From Amoebidium appalachense (lineage: Eukaryota; Ichthyosporea), in contig CAVNZM010000003.1 of NCBI GenBank assembly GCA_963693365.1, positions 10,292,001-10,356,000 of the forward strand: a stretch of DNA of 64,000 nt, read 5' to 3'. Position numbers and translations under genes: made by a program. The notes beneath the pieces are model-generated. The model searched no databases, was not told the DNA's origin, and saw only the letters and a program-made list of their open reading frames with translations. Positions 60,708 through 64,000 of this stretch are shown here, piece after piece. Each line of letters begins with the position of its first letter. Within the stretch, counting starts at the first letter, position 1.

Positions 60708-62494
60708 CACCCCTACACAATTATATCCACCCACCCCCCATTCACCCACTCATACCCCCCCCCCCCCCCCCCCCCCCCAAACCTCCTTCCTTCCCCCCCC
60801 TCCCTCCCCCCTCCCCCCCTCCCCCCTCCCACCCACCTCAAATCCGCCGACGCGCTTCCTTCGTTCGCGCTAATCTGCCCATCGCTCTTCTCTACCGCTC
60901 CGTCAGCGTATTTTGCAACCACACGCGCTGAATATTCAACATTTGACCAGTTTTTCTGCGGTCTAACACCGCAACTACCAATGCTATCCAATGAAACAGA
61001 ATACCCGGCCTCCGCGTGACAATCGATTGTTCTCAGACGAAGAAAAATGTTGCTGATTGGTCCACCCAGGTCGGACTGTTGAAGGAAAACATTACTGTTA
61101 GTGCATTTATAAGCTTTATCTTTAGAAAAATCATCACCAATAGCTAAATTAGTGCTTAACTTGACCTTTGTTATTCTCATCAATATTTTTTATGTCAGTG
61201 GTCATATTGTAGGGTTGAAGGGGGGAGGGGGGGGGGGGGGGGGGGCAAGAGGACGGCCAGGCAGGCGGGAAGAGCTCCGGGTGGTTGCGGGTTGGGGCGA
61301 GGGGCTGGGACGGGAATTTATAAAGGGATAAAGTGCACAATTTTTAAATAGATCACCTACAAAGGAGGTAACACACCAAAAAGATTCCATCACAGATTGG
61401 CATGCAAACACGAACACAGAGCATGGGGAGGTGGTGGGTGAGTGTGGTTGTGACGGTGCCGATGATGAAGGGTGTGTGTGTGTGCGTGTGTGTGCATGTG
61501 TGCGTGTGAGTACCGAATGCCGATCCTCTCCCCCCCCCCCCTCCCCCCTCCCCCCCCCCCCCCCCCCCCCACACACACACCACCACCACACCACCACCAC
61601 CATCACCACCACCACCACCTCAAACATAAGGAGATCTTGGTAACATTGGTGTGTATGTGTGTGCTGGGCAAGAGATCTGTATAGATAAAAAACGTGATAA
61701 CAGGGTGTTTTACTAATTGTTCTCTAGGCATGCTCATTTTCAATTTTCGAGTTTGTGACCGACTCATGTGATGCTATCTATAGGTCTGCCGTATCACCAA
61801 TCCCGATGAGAAGAAAAACTTCTTCACTTTCCCCAAGCCCGAAGGCTTTGAGGTAAAATTTGACCCCCCCCCCTCCCCCCCCCTTCCCCCTTAATCTTCA
61901 GCTCCCCCCCTCCGCCCCCACCCCTTCACCTCCCCCTCCCCTCCCCTCCCCTCCCCTTACCCCTGCACACATAGGACTACAAGCGGGGATGTGGCTGGGT
62001 GGTTTGTTGTGTGTGTGGTGTGTGTGGGTGTGTTTAGGGGGGGAGGGGGAGGAGGGAGGGGAGAGGGGAGAGGGGAGAAGGGGGAGGGGGGGGGGGGAGG
62101 GGGTTGACATTGATACCATAAGGTGATCGTAATGTTTATCGGACTTCGTGCTTTGAAATGCCTTTTCTACTAAAAAGTGATAAAGAATAATCAATATAGC
62201 ATTGTTAAACTGACAGCAATGGGAGTTTTGTGCAAAAGGTTGTGCAAGGAAAGGGAAATGAAGAGATCGGATTTTTTCTTTCCCCCCCCCCCCCCCCCCC
62301 CCCCCTCCCCGGTGTTCTAAGGAGCACCCGTTCGGGGCCACACATGCATACACGTACCGATCCCGGAGTCACCACATGCACACACTAACGTCCACGTGCA
62401 CACACACTCAACACACTTCTGTACACGCAGTGCACACACACAAACACGCACACGTACACACGTACACACACACACACGAACACATACACACGCG

Positions 62495-62527
<33 letters not shown>

Positions 62528-64000
62528 GTACACACGTACACACACACGTACACAAACTAGTGCGTCAATGTGTGCGTGTGTGTGCGCGCGCGCGCATGTG
62601 TGTGTGTGTGTGTGTGTATGTTTGTGTGTGTGTGTGTGTTGGGGGGAGACACGTGTGGGATGGGGAAAAAGGGGGTGGAATAAGAATGCAATTTGGAAAG
62701 GCAGGTCCCCTAAGTGAAAGTGGGTTGGCCAGGGAGAGGGGACTGAGGAGACGGGTGTGGATGGGTATTTTATGTGCACGGTGGGGGGGGGGGGGGGGGG
62801 GGGGGAGGAAGGGGGGGTGGGGGGGGGGGGGGGGGGGAGGGGGAGGGGGGGGGATTGTGTTTTTGGATACAAAGGGATAATGGGAAAGCAGACAGCGCAT
62901 AGAGGTAATGGGTGTGTGGATGTGTGTGTCTGCGGTTGTGGGGGGGGGGGGGGGAGGGGGGGGTGGAGGGGGGGAGGGGGAGGGGGGAGGGGGGGGAGGG
63001 CTGCTGAGTGAAATTGAGATGCGTGGGAAGGAGTAAAGGGGTGTGAGGAAGGTGGGGATGGGTGGAGTGAGAGGACGGAGAGGAAAAGTTGAAAGGAGAA
63101 GGCGAGGATAGCATAGAGGTACGTCAAACCGCTTTGATTTTTGCACCAAAAAAGGGGAAACCCCAGCGACAATCTGAGCTGGCACGAACGTGCCCCGGGT
63201 GCCCTACGCAGACATACGCCTAAGACACATGTTTACATGCACACAAACGCACACCCACACATCCCTTAACAAAGAACCTCTCCAATGCTCCACTCACACA
63301 CCCCCTCCCCCTCCCCCCTCCTCCCTCTCCTCCCCCTCTCCCCCCCCCCCCCCCCCCCCCCCCCCCCTTACTCTCGAACACACAACACACCCAGATGCAC
63401 AAACATGTGCGCATGGGAGACACACAAACACGCGCAGAAGAAAGTGGCAAGGGTGTGCATTTGTAAAGAGAATCTATGTCTCTCTCTCTGTGTGTGTGCT
63501 CTTATGGGTGTGAGGTAATGTGTGTTTGTGTTTGCTGATACTGGGGTCAATAGTCGCACGTGCGCATGTTTGTCTACATGCTCGTGCACGCGTGCTCGTT
63601 TGAAATGTTAAACTGGGAGTGTCTGCAGGGACAGCTGCGAAGCACAGAAAGGACAAAGTTGAGCAGAGTATGCAGGATAATAACAGCTGGGGCAGGGGGG
63701 GCAGGGGGGGGGGGGGGGGGGGAGGCGCAGATGCGGGGAAATGCTGGTGGTGGTGGTGGTGGAGGGGGGGGGGGAAGAGGGGCTGTATGTATGAAGAAGC
63801 ATGGGGGCAGCGGGAGAGGGAAGACGGAAAAGGGGTTGACAGGGGGAAGGAGAGGCGGGGAGGGGAGGGGGTGGGGAGGGGAGGGAAGGGCAGCTCGAAG
63901 AACAAGACAAAGCCTTAAAACCACTACGTCGATTGCGCACACTTGCTTGGTAAGCGAATGGTTTACCTTGGGTGAGCAGGAACCGAGATTCATGTCCGTG
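57030..64000 (-). CDS. Single-pass membrane glycoprotein, 3' part of a multi-exon gene (unrecognised)
   Basis: Exons on the minus strand are 64000-63967 (partial), 63173-63123, 61075-60837, 59900-59678, 58656-57815 and 57555-57030. Phases agree throughout and the last ~630 residues are covered. The extracellular part is Cys-containing with several N-glycosylation sites (NIS, NET, NAT, NFS) and beta-rich segments. Near its end is a basic [10 protein letters not shown] stretch that looks like a furin site. A hydrophobic segment ([15 protein letters not shown]...FMVVIVV) with five consecutive Cys is followed by a stop-transfer [10 protein letters not shown] and a cytoplasmic tail of about 140 residues with Ser-rich and Lys-rich patches. 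The C-terminus VGV could be a class II PDZ ligand. The stretch [12 protein letters not shown] recalls the integrin alpha thigh domain, but the GFFKR motif and FG-GAP repeats are not seen here, so I do not call it an integrin. The intron after 57815 needs a GC donor. Confidence 0.7.
61784..61852 (+). other. Exon-like 69-nt open segment on the strand opposite the membrane gene
   Basis: A TATAG acceptor precedes 61784 and GTAAAA follows 61852. The 23 codons read [20 protein letters not shown] then GFE, which looks like real protein. It lies in an intron of the minus-strand gene. I find no flanking partner exon, so it may be a stray exon of an overlapping gene or a gene fragment. Confidence 0.3.
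62769..63000. repeat. Poly-G rich intronic tract
   Basis: Two G-rich blocks (62781-62853 and 62941-62998) with scattered A and T, in an intron of the membrane protein gene. Confidence 0.9.

Noticed and set aside
57030-61075. Integrin alpha subunit
   Set aside because: A short stretch ([12 protein letters not shown]) resembles the thigh domain. The cytoplasmic GFFKR motif is missing, the tail is long and basic, and no FG-GAP repeats are visible.

Overview
This window is nuclear DNA from an animal. Its genes have many short exons with GT-AG introns and intron phases that agree from exon to exon. The recognised genes are eukaryotic: WDR33 (19 exons), KXD1 (4 exons) and a probable SYCE2, a meiotic protein otherwise known from metazoans. 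The extreme load of microsatellites, and of homopolymer C/G tracts up to about 68 nt, suggests a repeat-rich marine-type invertebrate. I cannot name the phylum from sequence alone.

Layout. 0.9-2.6 kb: a small four-exon coiled-coil gene (probable SYCE2, + strand), convergent with a single-exon gene of unknown function (3.4-4.3 kb, - strand). 5.9-6.85 kb: a nearly pure pyrimidine tract of about 950 nt. 8.4-26.8 kb: WDR33 on the - strand, with introns packed with poly-G/C, CA/CT repeats, minisatellites and a recurring dispersed repeat. 27.5-32.2 kb: KXD1 on the + strand, head-to-head with WDR33. 32.2-36 kb: no supported gene.

36-54 kb: an accessory block bounded by two divergently oriented paralogues that encode secreted Cys-rich, Asn/Gly-rich and Pro/Ala-repeat proteins. 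The left copy is disrupted; the right copy is intact except for one apparent base in a C run. Between them lie inverted LTR-like repeats, a broken tyrosine recombinase, a 3.1-kb element nested in one LTR-like copy, a palindromic repeat complex and a tandem pair of tRNA-derived elements. 55.86-56.1 kb: a MITE with long terminal inverted repeats. 57-64 kb: the 3' part of a multi-exon gene (- strand) for a single-pass membrane glycoprotein that I do not recognise; it runs off the right edge.

The housekeeping genes have unrelated roles: pre-mRNA 3' processing (WDR33), lysosome positioning (KXD1) and meiotic synapsis (SYCE2). The less ordinary content is the repeat biology: minisatellites whose unit includes a splice site, a repeat family seeded through WDR33 introns, and the nested mobile-element cluster between the inverted Cys-rich paralogues. 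Most long ORFs elsewhere are microsatellite translations and are not listed.
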